A stretch of 33,285 nucleotides of DNA from Meiothermus sp. (lineage in GTDB: Bacteria > Deinococcota > Deinococci > Deinococcales > Thermaceae): positions 1 to 33,285 of the forward strand of contig NZ_JANWVH010000027.1 in assembly GCF_025056915.1 (NCBI RefSeq), read 5' to 3'. This document shows, one piece after another, positions 1-9,421 of this stretch (positions are counted from its first letter, which is position 1; every line of letters starts with the position of its first letter). Under the pieces are notes generated by a model that saw nothing but the letters and a program-made list of their open reading frames with translations, did no database searches and had not been told where the DNA came from. The position numbers were made by a program, and so were the translations under genes.

Positions 1-762
1 GGGGCCCAGCTGGGCCTTGATGTTGCCATCCTGGAAACGCACCATCGAGTGCACATAGGACTGGGGGTGAATCTGCACCCTGACTTTCTCAATGGGAACC
101 TTGAAAAGCTGCACCGCCTCGAGCACCTCCAGGCCCTTGTTGAATAGGGTCGAGGAGTCAATGGTCACCTTGGGCCCCATCTTCCAGCGGGGGTGGTTGA
201 GGGCCATCTGGGGGGTGACTTTGGAGAGGTCGGCAGGCTCGTGCAAAAAGGGCCCCCCGGAAGCGGTCAGGATGAGTTCGGCCACATCCCCGAAGGGCTC
301 GCCCACCAGGCTCTGGAAAAGCGCGGAGTGCTCGGAGTCCACCGGGATAATCTCGGCCCCGCTTTGCTCGGCTTCCTGCCAGAGCAAAGGCCCCGCGGCC
401 ACCATGCTCTCCTTGTTGGCCAGGGCCAGTCGGCGGCCCTGCTGCACCGCCGCGCGCACCCCTGGCAGGCCGGCCAGCCCCGGAATGGCCCCCACCACCA
501 CGTCGGCGGGCCAGGCCGCCACCTCGAGGGCATCGGCCAGGCGCAAGCCCGGAAAGCGGGCGCGCAGCTCAGGCCACAGGGCCTGGTCGGCAGCCACCAC
601 CTCCGGCCTGAACTCAGCAATCTGCTGGGCCAGACGCTCCAGGTTGGTTCCCGCCACCAGCCCCACCACCCGGTAGCCCCGCCAGCGGCAGACGTCCAGG
701 GTCTGGGTGCCAATGGAGCCGGTCGAGCCCAGCACCACAATGCGTTTGGGGGTATCGCTCAT
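1..762 (-). CDS. dxr: 1-deoxy-D-xylulose 5-phosphate reductoisomerase (partial, C-terminus beyond the window)
   Basis: Dxr rearranges and reduces 1-deoxy-D-xylulose 5-phosphate with NADPH to 2-C-methyl-D-erythritol 4-phosphate, the committed step of the MEP isoprenoid pathway. The frame stays open from an ATG at 762 to the left edge, giving 254 residues of a protein that is usually about 370-390. The N-terminus holds the Rossmann motif GSTGSIG. Further on the reading frame gives [10 protein letters not shown], a Dxr active-site region, and near the edge [10 protein letters not shown], typical of the family. It is the last visible gene of the rpsB-tsf-pyrH-frr-cdsA-dxr series, 59 bp after cdsA. 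The gap carries its own possible -10 box, so dxr may also be transcribed separately. Identification is firm; the missing third lies outside the window. Confidence 0.95.
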   Translation of the reverse strand, partial: MSDTPKRIVVLGSTGSIGTQTLDVCRWRGYRVVGLVAGTNLERLAQQIAEFRPEVVAADQALWPELRARFPGLRLADALEVAAWPADVVVGAIPGLAGLPGVRAAVQQGRRLALANKESMVAAGPLLWQEAEQSGAEIIPVDSEHSALFQSLVGEPFGDVAELILTASGGPFLHEPADLSKVTPQMALNHPRWKMGPKVTIDSSTLFNKGLEVLEAVQLFKVPIEKVRVQIHPQSYVHSMVRFQDGNIKAQLGP

Positions 763-771
763 GTTCTTGTT

Positions 772-777
772 AGTGTA
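772..777 (-). promoter_or_regulatory. possible -10 box of dxr
   Basis: TACACT on the minus strand is placed so that transcription would begin about 3 nt before the dxr ATG. The same hexamer sits at the same place before the genes at 11886 and 31973. No convincing -35 is seen, so this is tentative. Confidence 0.35.
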
Positions 778-821
778 ACGCCTCGAAGCGGGAGGTCTGT
801 AACCCGTCCTGCAGGATGCCT

Positions 822-1685
822 TCACATAAAGATGGTGAGCAGATAGTAGGTGAGCGGCACCGTAAAGAGATGCGAATCCAGCCGATCCAGCAGGCCCCCG
901 TGCCCGGGGAGGAAGTAGCCAGAGTCCTTGACGCCGCAGAAGCGCTTGAGCATGGACTCGGTCAGGTCGCCGAGCTGGGCCGCAAACGAGAGCACCAGGT
1001 TGACCACAAACAGTTCTACAGGCCGAAAAAGCGCGAAGGGGCTTTCGGGGTAGGCCGAGCGCACAATGGTAGTGAACAAAAACAGCAGCAAAAAGCTCGT
1101 GGCAATCCCACCGATGGAGCCCTCCACGGTTTTGCCGGGGCTGATGGTGGGGGCCAGCTTGCGACGACCTAGATAGCGGCCCACAAAGTAGCCGCCGATG
1201 TCGTTGGCGAAACTGCTGATGAGGGGCAGGGCCAGAATCCAGAGGCCCACCGTGCCGTCCGGGGAATGGCGCAGCAGCAGAAAGAACCCCAGCGTCCAGG
1301 GCAGGTACAAGAAGGCCATCAGGCTGTAGGCGAACCGCTGGATGTTGGCGCCCACAATGAGTTCGGAGCTAAAGGCGCCGATAAGCACCAGCCCCAGGGC
1401 AATTTCCCGCCAGGGCACCCCTGGGTAGATGTCGTGGAGCTGGGGCAGGCTGAAGAGGAGCATGACCAGCCCCCCGCCAATCAGGAAGGCCATGTTGAGC
1501 TCGATGCCCCTGTTGCGGAGCATGTAGCGCAGCTCGAGCGAACCCAGCACCAGGATAAAGACCAGGGCCAGGAACATGAGAATACGTCCCTCCCACAGCA
1601 CCAGGAAAAGCACCACCACGCCCACCAGGGACGAGATCACACGGGTGGGCAAGGAGGCGTCGGGTCGGGGTTCGGGCGGCACCAC
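822..1685 (-). CDS. cdsA: phosphatidate cytidylyltransferase
   Basis: CdsA makes CDP-diacylglycerol from phosphatidate and CTP at the cytoplasmic membrane, the branch point to phospholipids. The protein is a run of hydrophobic segments. The C-terminal third has [12 protein letters not shown], then [11 protein letters not shown] and [12 protein letters not shown], which together form the CDP-diglyceride synthetase signature with its metal-binding aspartates. The start is uncertain. The frame is open back to a TTG at 1781, but the extra residues are proline-rich and lack a ribosome binding site. A GTG at 1685 (used here, about 287 aa), a GTG at 1682 or a TTG at 1652 fits the usual length of 265-290 better. 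It lies between frr and dxr. An uppS gene, which often sits between frr and cdsA in other bacteria, is absent here. Confidence 0.9.
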   Translation of the reverse strand: MVPPEPRPDASLPTRVISSLVGVVVLFLVLWEGRILMFLALVFILVLGSLELRYMLRNRGIELNMAFLIGGGLVMLLFSLPQLHDIYPGVPWREIALGLVLIGAFSSELIVGANIQRFAYSLMAFLYLPWTLGFFLLLRHSPDGTVGLWILALPLISSFANDIGGYFVGRYLGRRKLAPTISPGKTVEGSIGGIATSFLLLFLFTTIVRSAYPESPFALFRPVELFVVNLVLSFAAQLGDLTESMLKRFCGVKDSGYFLPGHGGLLDRLDSHLFTVPLTYYLLTIFM

Positions 1686-1876
1686 TGGAATCTGTTGGGG
1701 GGCGGTTCTTATTGTTTCGGAGGGGCAGGGTAAACGAAACCCGCCCCCAAGGTGGGCGCACAAAATGTGGTTGGGGGCCAAAAACCAGGGGGGTATTGCC
1801 AGGTGGCAGGCTTGCAGCCCGGCCCGACGGTGTGCCTCAGAACCCTGGCCCTGCGATGGGCTCGTTGCACGGTACG

Positions 1877-2434
1877 CTAGCCCCCCAGAATTTCCTGCTC
1901 CTTTTTATGCAGGACTTCGTCTATCTTGTGCACGAACTCATCGGTAATCTTTTGGATTTCCGCCTCGGCGCGCTTGATGTCGTCCTCGGAGAGGTGCTTT
2001 TCCTTCTCCAGCTTTTTGGCTTTGTCGAGCGCTTCGCGCCGGGCATTCCGCACGGCAATTTTGGCTTCCTCGGCGTAGTGCTTGACCGACTTGACCAGAT
2101 CGCGGCGGCGCTCCTCGGTCAGGGGCGGGATATTGATGTAGAGCGCATCGCCCTTGTTGGTGGGATTGAGGCCAAGGTCGGAGTCGCGGATGGCCTTTTC
2201 GATTTCCTTCAGCATGCTCGGATCCCACGACTGCACCACCAGGGTGCGCGGGTCGGGCGAGGAGACGGTGCCCACCTGGTGGAGGGGCATGGCCGAGCCG
2301 TAGTATTCGACCTTGATGTTGTTCAAAATGGCGGGATTGGCCCGGCCAGTTCGCAGGGTGGCGAGGTGGTGCTCGAGGGCTTCCAGCGATTTCTGCATGT
2401 GGCTTTTGGTTTCGGCGTAGAGGTCTTTGAGCAT
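1877..2434 (-). CDS. frr: ribosome recycling factor
   Basis: RRF works with EF-G to split the post-termination ribosome into subunits. The product is 185 aa, exactly the common family length. It starts MLKDLYAETKSHMQKSLEAL and contains LRTGRANPAIL and the conserved stretch LTEERRRDLVKSVKHYAEEAKIAVRN, given here only by its key blocks LTEERR and AVRN. The start at 2434 is supported by AAGGAGG spaced 5 nt before the ATG. A longer open frame to 2476 has no such site. It follows pyrH by 92 bp and precedes cdsA. Confidence 0.97.
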   Translation of the reverse strand: MLKDLYAETKSHMQKSLEALEHHLATLRTGRANPAILNNIKVEYYGSAMPLHQVGTVSSPDPRTLVVQSWDPSMLKEIEKAIRDSDLGLNPTNKGDALYINIPPLTEERRRDLVKSVKHYAEEAKIAVRNARREALDKAKKLEKEKHLSEDDIKRAEAEIQKITDEFVHKIDEVLHKKEQEILGG

Positions 2435-2526
2435 GATGGCCTCCTTAATCCTGGATAGCTTACCCCTAAATGGCATCGGGGTTGCAGGGTTAGAAGCCTA
2501 TGGTTTTTGGGAATTGCCTTACCGTG

Positions 2527-3962
<1,436 letters not shown>

Positions 3963-3977
3963 TGGTTTCACCTCTGG

Positions 3978-4006
3978 AGGGTACCGGGCCCCTGGGTGGG
4001 TACCCT
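3978..4006 (-). promoter_or_regulatory. rpsB-tsf intercistronic hairpin
   Basis: The perfect inverted repeat AGGGTACC / GGTACCCT (3978-3985 and 3999-4006) surrounds a 13-nt loop. It lies between the rpsB stop and the tsf ribosome binding site, which starts within 5 nt of the hairpin. There is no T-run, so it does not look like a terminator. It could be an RNA-processing site or could modulate tsf translation. Function is inferred only from position. Confidence 0.55.
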
Positions 4007-4019
4007 GTACCGGACATGG

Positions 4020-4766
4020 TTAGGCTTCGGCTGCTTCGGTGGCGGCGGCCCCTTCGGCGCTGGGGGGAGGAATTTCGCGCCCACCGCCACGGGCCTCCAC
4101 AATCAGGTCGGTCATGCGGCTCACGATGAGCTGGATGGAGCGGATGGCGTCGTCGTTGCCGGGCACGATGTAGTCGCACACGTCGGGGTCGGAGTCGGTG
4201 TCGGCCAGTGCAATTACCGGAATGCCGAGCTTGCGGGCCTCCTTGACCGCAATGGCTTCCTTGGTCGGGTCAACCACAAAGATGGCATCGGGCAGACGGC
4301 GCAGCTTGCGGAAGCCGCCCAGGTTCTTTTGCAGGCGCTCGAGCTCGTGTTGGAGCCGTACCTGCTCGGTTTTGACCCGTTCCTTGATTTCCTCCGAAGC
4401 GAAGAGGGCCTCGAGCTCCGCCAGGCGGTTGACCTGGGCGGTGATGGTGCGGAAGTTGGTAAGCATACCGCCCAGCCAGCGCTGGTTGACGTAGGGCATC
4501 CCGGCGCGGTCGGCTTCCTGCTGGATGATTTCCTGGGCCTGCTTCTTGGTGCCCACATAGAGGATGGTGGCCCCCCGCATAGCCAGGTCCTGGACGTACT
4601 TGAAGGTGCGCTCGAGCTCGACCATGCTCTTTTGCAGGTCAATGATGAAGATGCCGTTGCGCTCGGCATAGATGTAGCGCTTCATCTTGGGGTTCCAGCG
4701 CTTGGTCTCGTGTCCGAAGTGCACGCCGGCCTCGAGCAGTTCCTTGATGCTTACGTTTGCAGCCAT
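4020..4766 (-). CDS. rpsB: 30S ribosomal protein S2
   Basis: S2 is a late-assembling protein of the small subunit. The product is 248 aa and starts MAANVSIKELLEAGVHFGHE, followed by RWNPKMKRYIYAERNGIFII, both classic S2 blocks. Later come MPYVNQRWLGGMLTNF, PDAIFVVDPTKEAIAVKEA and PVIALADTDSDPDVCDY. The ATG at 4766 has TAGGAGA upstream. The C-terminus ends in an alanine- and glutamate-rich tail. It heads the rpsB-tsf series behind a roughly 100-nt leader containing a hairpin (4812-4859). Confidence 0.98.
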   Translation of the reverse strand: MAANVSIKELLEAGVHFGHETKRWNPKMKRYIYAERNGIFIIDLQKSMVELERTFKYVQDLAMRGATILYVGTKKQAQEIIQQEADRAGMPYVNQRWLGGMLTNFRTITAQVNRLAELEALFASEEIKERVKTEQVRLQHELERLQKNLGGFRKLRRLPDAIFVVDPTKEAIAVKEARKLGIPVIALADTDSDPDVCDYIVPGNDDAIRSIQLIVSRMTDLIVEARGGGREIPPPSAEGAAATEAAEA

Positions 4767-4811
4767 GGTTTCTCCTAGTGGGACGGTTGGAGCGGGCGTT
4801 GATTTGTGCCG

Positions 4812-4859
4812 CTTGCGCCGGGCTCCTGGGTACCGTTCCCTAACCCCAAGCGGCGCAAG
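4812..4859 (-). promoter_or_regulatory. rpsB leader hairpin
   Basis: The 9-bp perfect inverted repeat CTTGCGCCG / CGGCGCAAG (4812-4820 and 4851-4859) encloses 30 nt in the rpsB 5' leader. Structured rpsB leaders that bind S2 are known in other bacteria, so autoregulation is a reasonable guess. I do not recognise a named leader motif here. Confidence 0.5.
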
Positions 4860-4875
4860 GCACACCCAAACCAAA

Positions 4876-4881
4876 AGTATA
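4876..4881 (-). promoter_or_regulatory. -10 box of rpsB promoter
   Basis: TATACT on the minus strand lies about 100 nt upstream of the rpsB start. The candidate -35 17 nt further up (TTCCGT) is weak. It stands back-to-back with the tRNA-Ala promoter. Confidence 0.5.
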
Positions 4882-4895
4882 TCCTAGAGATACCC

Positions 4896-4924
4896 TTTAC
4901 GGAAGGGTAGTCGGTTGCTATACT
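4896..4924 (+). promoter_or_regulatory. promoter of tRNA-Ala
   Basis: TTTACG (4896-4901) and TATACT (4919-4924) are separated by 17 nt. The predicted start is about 15 nt before the mature tRNA 5' end. Confidence 0.65.
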
Positions 4925-4945
4925 CCTTGGTGCTGTCTGGCCCCT

Positions 4946-5020
4946 GGGGGCGTAGCTCAGCGGGAGAGCAGGTCCTTTGCAAGGACAAGGTCGGGGGTTC
5001 AAATCCCTTCGCCTCCACCA
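4946..5020 (+). tRNA. tRNA-Ala (anticodon TGC)
   Basis: The 75-nt sequence folds into a cloverleaf. Acceptor arm GGGGGCG pairs with CGCCTCC, with one G-U pair. The D arm begins TAGCTCAGCGGGAGAGC. The anticodon arm GTCC-TTTGCAA-GGAC gives anticodon TGC at 4978-4980. The T arm carries GGTTCAAATCC, and the 3' CCA is encoded. A TATACT promoter lies upstream. No T-rich terminator is obvious after it. Confidence 0.96.
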
Positions 5021-5300
5021 GAAGAGCCGTAAAAAAACGTCTGGGGTGTGCTTCGAGTGCTTTGAGTACGGCACCCGCAGGCCCTTCTGCCGCTTGGGCG
5101 AACCTCAAACGCCTGGGCCCAGGGTTGTTCAGAACTGGCCAGGCAGGGGTCGGCCAAACCAGGCTTGGACCACAGGCCCCGACCCCAGCGAGCCTTTGAA
5201 CAGCCGTCCACAGAGCCGGTATCCCTGCCTGGAATGGAAAAGTGGAGGCCGAAAAAGGCCTGCTTGCAAAAAGCGGGTAGCTAAGGGCAATACGTGACCT

Positions 5301-5306
5301 TATGCT
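5301..5306 (+). promoter_or_regulatory. possible -10 box of the FAD oxidoreductase gene
   Basis: TATGCT ends 6 nt before the GTG at 5313, so transcription would begin on the start codon. The interval 5021-5300 before it shows no gene. Its only notable motif is the palindrome CCTGGGCCCAGG at 5112-5123. Confidence 0.4.
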
Positions 5307-5312
5307 AGAAGG

Positions 5313-6416
5313 GTGAACGTGCCCGTTTGGGATGATGGAAGCTGGTCGGGCCTGCCGCGATTGGAAGGGGATCTCGAGGCCGAATTTTGCGTGATAGGGC
5401 TGGGCGGTTCGGGGCTTTCGGCCATCCAGGAGCTTTTGCGGCTGGGCCACACGGTGGTCGGGCTGGATGCGGGCTGGGTGGCCGGGGGTGCGGCGGGCCG
5501 CAACGGGGGGTTCTTGCTGGCGGGCCTGGCCAAGTTCTACCACCAGACTGTCTTGGAGCAGGGGCGTGACCTTGCCAGGCGACTCTACCAGGCCACTTTG
5601 GAGCAGATTGCCCGGATGATGAGCGAGACCCCCCAGGCCATCCGGCAGGTGGGCTCCTTGCGCATTGCGGCTACGGCTGAGGAACTCGACGACTGCCAGG
5701 CCCACCTGGAAGCCCTCCAGGCTGATGGTTTTGCGGCAGAACCCTACGAGGGCCCGGAGGGCAGGGGTCTCCTGATTCCAACCGACGCCGCCTTCAACCC
5801 CCTCCTGCGCTGTCGGATGCTGGCCCGGCAGGCTCTGGAGCGGGGGGCCCGGCTTTTTGAACACAGCCCGGCCCTGTGCATCAGCGGCCAGGAGGTTCAG
5901 ACGCCCCTGGGACGGGTTCGCTGTCGGCAGGTTCTGGTGGCGGTGGATGGCCGGCTCGAGCAGCTTTTGCCCGAGTTGCAAAGCCGGGTGCGCACGGCCC
6001 GCTTGCAGATGCTGGCTACGGCACCTGTGGAAAGGCGCTTCCCCCGGCCTGTTTACCGGCGCTGGGGCTACGACTACTGGCAACAGCTACCCGACGGGCG
6101 CATCGCCCTGGGCGGGATGCGCGACGCGGGGGGCGAGGCCGAATGGACCACCGAGGCAGAGCCAACCCAGGCCGTGCAGGCATGCCTTGAGCAACTGCTT
6201 TCGCAACAGCGCATAGAGGCCCCCATCACCCACCGCTGGGCGGCCTCGGTAGCCTACACCCCTACCGGCCTGCCCATCGCCGAAGAGGTGCGGCCCGGTG
6301 TCTGGGCCATCGGCGCCTACAGCGGTACCGGGAATGTGGTGGGGGCTTTGTTGGGGCGGGAGGTGGCCTGGGTTCTGCACGGAGGCCGGATGCCGGGTGC
6401 GGTCTGGCTAGCCTGA
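5313..6416 (+). CDS. FAD-dependent oxidoreductase (DAO family)
   Basis: The 367-residue product belongs to the D-amino-acid oxidase-like flavoproteins. The dinucleotide-binding motif GLGGSG is at about residues 29-34, with the acidic end of the Rossmann strand at GLDAG. This is followed by AGRNGGFLLAG, where such enzymes contact FAD. Near the C-terminus, TPTGLPIAEEVRPGVWAIGAYSGTG (cited as TPTGLP and GAYSGTG) is the second FAD-contact region. Its substrate cannot be told from sequence; an amine or amino acid is likely. The start is GTG at 5313, probably leaderless. The next GTG at 5319 with AGAAGG upstream is an alternative. It stands alone behind tRNA-Ala, and its 3' end overlaps the convergent GGDEF gene by 9 bp. 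Confidence 0.85.
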   Translation: MNVPVWDDGSWSGLPRLEGDLEAEFCVIGLGGSGLSAIQELLRLGHTVVGLDAGWVAGGAAGRNGGFLLAGLAKFYHQTVLEQGRDLARRLYQATLEQIARMMSETPQAIRQVGSLRIAATAEELDDCQAHLEALQADGFAAEPYEGPEGRGLLIPTDAAFNPLLRCRMLARQALERGARLFEHSPALCISGQEVQTPLGRVRCRQVLVAVDGRLEQLLPELQSRVRTARLQMLATAPVERRFPRPVYRRWGYDYWQQLPDGRIALGGMRDAGGEAEWTTEAEPTQAVQACLEQLLSQQRIEAPITHRWAASVAYTPTGLPIAEEVRPGVWAIGAYSGTGNVVGALLGREVAWVLHGGRMPGAVWLA

Positions 6417-8381
6417 GGTTTTTTGAGCATTCAGGCCCTTGGCCCTGTACATCTCGCGATCCGCGTGGCGGTAGAGGGTGTCGGGGTCGCTGCCGTCGCG
6501 GGGATAGATGGCGAGGCCAATGGAGGCCGTGACCTCGAGGGCCCGGTTGCCAATCCGCACGCTGGTATTCACTTCCTGGGCGATTTTTTCGGCCAGGCGC
6601 TCGGCCATCTCGACCGAGGGCAGGTCGGCCAGGATGACCCCAAACTCGTCGCCGCCCAGCCGGGCCACCGAGTCGGAGGCCCGCACCGAGAGGCTGAGCT
6701 GGCGGGCGATGCTGCGCAAAAGCTCGTCGCCGGTGGCGTGGCTGAAGGTGTCGTTGACCTGCTTGAAGTTGTCCAGGTCAATGTAGACCACCCCCACCAG
6801 ACGGTCTTTTTCCTGCGCCCGGGCCATGGCCTGAAGCAGGCGTTCCTGGTAGAGCATCCGGTTGGGCAGCCGGGTCAGGGCGTCGTGGGTGGCCTGGTAT
6901 TCCAGTTCCTCGATCAGGGCCTGTCGGTCCACTGCAATGGCGGCCAGGTCGGCGGTGGCGTGGATGGCCCGGCTCTCGGGCTCGAGCGGGGTGGGCCCCA
7001 GCACACTCAAGGCCCCCAGCACCCCTTCCTTGGTGCGGATGGGCAGGGTCAGGCCGAACCGGTACCCGGCCACCAGCAAGGCCCGGCGCACCTCTGCTGG
7101 GAGGTTGTCCTTGAGGTCGAGATTCTCTACTTCGGAGATTTCACCAAGCGTGACATTCTGCCCAAAAGGGCCAAGGGGGCTGGTCTCGAGGAATTGTCGC
7201 ACCAACTCGGGCAGGCCGTGGCTGGCCACGGTGTTGAGGTTTTCCCCTTTGGCAATCTGGATGGCGCAGGCGGCTTCGGGCAACTGGGCGCTGAGCATCT
7301 CGATGGTCGCGGTGAGGATGTCCTCGAGGTCGGCCCCCCGGGCGATTAGCTCCAGGGCCAGGTTGCGGTCGCGCTCGAGGCGAACCGCCCGCTTGTGCTC
7401 GGTCACGTCCACAATCAGTCCGCGCAGGCGCACGCTGCCACCGGGCTCGCGCATGGCGCTCACGCGGTCCTGGAACCAGTGCATGCGCCCGTTTTTGTCA
7501 AAGGCCCGGTACTCGATTTCGGTGGTCTCGAGGGCCACCGAAAGGTTGCGCAGGCGCTGTGAGACCATCTCAAAATCTATCGGGTAGAGCACCCGGGGCC
7601 ACACGCTCTCCTCGCGCGGGCCCAGAAAGCGCTCGACCGGGTAGCCCAGCACCCGCTCCACCTGGCGGCTTACGAAGGTAAAAACCAGGGTATCCTTCTG
7701 GAACTCGGCCTCCCAGACGATTCCACCCAGCGAGTTGACCAGTTCCTGGTAGAGGGCCCGCGACTGGCGCAATTCCCACTCGGCCCGCTTGCGCTCGGCC
7801 AGCTCGCTGCGCAGTTGTTCGAAAAGCTGGGCGTTTTCCAGCAGGGGCGCAGCGGCCCTCGAGGCCGCCATCACAATCTCAATCTCGTCCTGGCCAAACT
7901 CCCTGGGTTCGTAGCTGTCGAGCCCCAGGGTGCCCAGTACCCGGTCGCCCGCCAGAATGGGCACCAGCAGCATCGAAACCACCCCGAAGCGTTTGGCCAC
8001 CTCGCGCCCCTGGCCCATACGGGGGTCGTTCTGTGCGTCCGAAACCGCAACCGGCTTGCGCTCGCGCATGACCTGGAGGCTAATTTCGTTGCCTTCCAGT
8101 GAGATGCGGTCGTTGGTGTTGCGGGCCTGACCGGCGCCAAACTCCGACACAATGGTCAGGTAGCGCCCATCGTCGGAGAGGCGGGCAAAACCCGCGTGCT
8201 GCACCCCGACCACGGCGGTGAGTTCGCTACAAATAACGTTCAATACAGTCAACGGATCGAGCGGCGCCCCCGATGTGGCCACGATTTGCTTGAGCATGGT
8301 GGCTTCTTTGAGACGACGGTCCAGCTCCTTTTTGGAGAGCGACGTGGAGTTGGAACGCCTGGAGGCAGTTTTCTTGCGCAT
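6408..8381 (-). CDS. diguanylate cyclase with GAF-PAS-GAF sensor domains
   Basis: The product (about 657 aa) probably makes cyclic di-GMP from two GTP. After a basic, polar N-terminus come a GAF domain (roughly 35-185), a coiled linker, a PAS domain with PAC-like end (about 205-325, ending RGLIVDVTEHKRA), a second GAF (about 335-485) and a C-terminal GGDEF domain. The active-site GGDEF is intact at about 576-580. An RxxD inhibitory site (RASD) lies five residues before it, so product feedback is likely. There are no membrane segments, so it is a cytoplasmic sensor; ligands are unknown. The start is uncertain: ATG at 8381 is used, and the frame also has an ATG at 8423, but neither has a good ribosome binding site. 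It overlaps the convergent oxidoreductase by 9 bp. Confidence 0.9.
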   Translation of the reverse strand: MRKKTASRRSNSTSLSKKELDRRLKEATMLKQIVATSGAPLDPLTVLNVICSELTAVVGVQHAGFARLSDDGRYLTIVSEFGAGQARNTNDRISLEGNEISLQVMRERKPVAVSDAQNDPRMGQGREVAKRFGVVSMLLVPILAGDRVLGTLGLDSYEPREFGQDEIEIVMAASRAAAPLLENAQLFEQLRSELAERKRAEWELRQSRALYQELVNSLGGIVWEAEFQKDTLVFTFVSRQVERVLGYPVERFLGPREESVWPRVLYPIDFEMVSQRLRNLSVALETTEIEYRAFDKNGRMHWFQDRVSAMREPGGSVRLRGLIVDVTEHKRAVRLERDRNLALELIARGADLEDILTATIEMLSAQLPEAACAIQIAKGENLNTVASHGLPELVRQFLETSPLGPFGQNVTLGEISEVENLDLKDNLPAEVRRALLVAGYRFGLTLPIRTKEGVLGALSVLGPTPLEPESRAIHATADLAAIAVDRQALIEELEYQATHDALTRLPNRMLYQERLLQAMARAQEKDRLVGVVYIDLDNFKQVNDTFSHATGDELLRSIARQLSLSVRASDSVARLGGDEFGVILADLPSVEMAERLAEKIAQEVNTSVRIGNRALEVTASIGLAIYPRDGSDPDTLYRHADREMYRAKGLNAQKTSG

Positions 8382-8836
8382 AAGGTGTTGGGATACTCCA
8401 GATTGGGGTGTTAATGGCCCCATTCATGATAATGAAATTCACACGCGGAAATAAGACCCCCTTCGTGCCAGGTGCAAGGTGAGCGATTCGATTGTTGTTT
8501 CAAATCATTGCAAATGAACTCAGGGTGTAGGACCAACACCTGATTGAGTAAAAGGAGCAGGGGTTCGGGGGATGCGGGGCAGGCGTTAGAGCCCACGACC
8601 TACCTCCTACCACTCACCCCCACCCTGTGTTCTTGAAAGTTGCTTGTACGCCAAAACCCGGAAAAAGTGGCTCCGGTTAGAAGCCGCTAAACCCGGTTCG
8701 CAGCCTTCTTTGCCAGGCAATGCTTTGTGGCAACGGCCCTGCTCCCAAACACCGCTTGGCGAACCTGCCTGTTGGGGTATCGCCACCTTCTTCGAGGGGG
8801 GAAGGGGAGGAAGATTAAGGCGCTACCAATCTTGAG
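8382..8836. other. intergenic region, no gene seen
   Basis: About 450 bp between the GGDEF gene and the rpsF promoter. The left end may hold the GGDEF promoter (TATCAT on the minus strand at 8426-8431, no good -35). I see no RNA gene, repeat or plausible coding frame in the rest. Confidence 0.5.
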
Positions 8837-8866
8837 TTGGCCTTAGCGGCCTTCGTCTGATATACT
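8837..8866 (+). promoter_or_regulatory. promoter of the rpsF-ssb-rpsR-rplI operon
   Basis: TTGGCC (8837-8842) and TATACT (8861-8866) are 18 nt apart. The predicted start near 8873 gives a leader of about 95 nt before rpsF. Confidence 0.6.
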
Positions 8867-8968
8867 CCTACCTTGCGTGACCCATTAGGGTCGCTAGTTT
8901 GGGTTGTGCCCAGGCAGGCCTGAACAAGGCCAGGCCCGCGGGTGCAACCAGCCGGAAAGGAGGTGAAT

Positions 8969-9283
8969 ATGCCGCAATACGAAGTGAACGTGATTCTTAA
9001 CCCCAACCTCGATGGAGCGCAGGCGGCCCAGGAGAAAGACATCATCAAGGCCACCCTCGAGCGTCACGGCGCCGAGATTAAAAACATCGACGACTGGGGA
9101 AACCGCCGCCTGGCCTATCCCATCCAAAAAGACCCCGAAGGCAACGTGGTTTTCTACACGGTGGAAATGGCCGGTGGCAGCAACGCCGCGCTGCAGCACG
9201 AGCTGCGTCTGCGCGATCACGTGCGTCGTGTAACCATCATCCGCGACCGTCCCGAATGGCGAAACAGCAAGAAGAAGAAATGA
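8969..9283 (+). CDS. rpsF: 30S ribosomal protein S6
   Basis: S6 binds S18 on the platform of the small subunit. The product is 104 aa, close to the 101 of Thermus S6. It begins MPQYEVNVILNPNLD and has the blocks DDWGNRRLAYPIQK and GNVVFYTVEM, ending in a lysine tail. The ATG at 8969 is preceded by AAAGGAGGTG, a perfect ribosome binding site. It is the first gene of the S6-SSB-S18-L9 operon; ssb follows after about 138 bp. Confidence 0.98.
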   Translation: MPQYEVNVILNPNLDGAQAAQEKDIIKATLERHGAEIKNIDDWGNRRLAYPIQKDPEGNVVFYTVEMAGGSNAALQHELRLRDHVRRVTIIRDRPEWRNSKKKK

Positions 9284-9421
9284 GCTGTTGAACCCCTGAG
9301 TTCTGAGGCCAGAGACCATAACGGAACTCAAAGGCAGCCTAAAGCCCAAAGCTAAAGGCAAGCTGCAAAATGCCCGATATAGACTGTTGGCATAGACCGA
9401 AACGAAAAAGGACTGATGAAT

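Noticed and set aside
5112-5123. Palindrome CCTGGGCCCAGG after tRNA-Ala as a tRNA terminator
   Set aside because: It has no loop or T-run and lies about 90 bp beyond the tRNA end.
4884-6083. 399-codon minus-strand open frame across tRNA-Ala and the oxidoreductase
   Set aside because: It runs through the tRNA gene and opposite a clear flavoprotein; low-complexity composition.
8421-8437. ATGATAATGAA near the GGDEF gene start as a Fur box
   Set aside because: Only a 5-bp arm pairs, and the motif is AT-rich promoter sequence. No metal gene is nearby.
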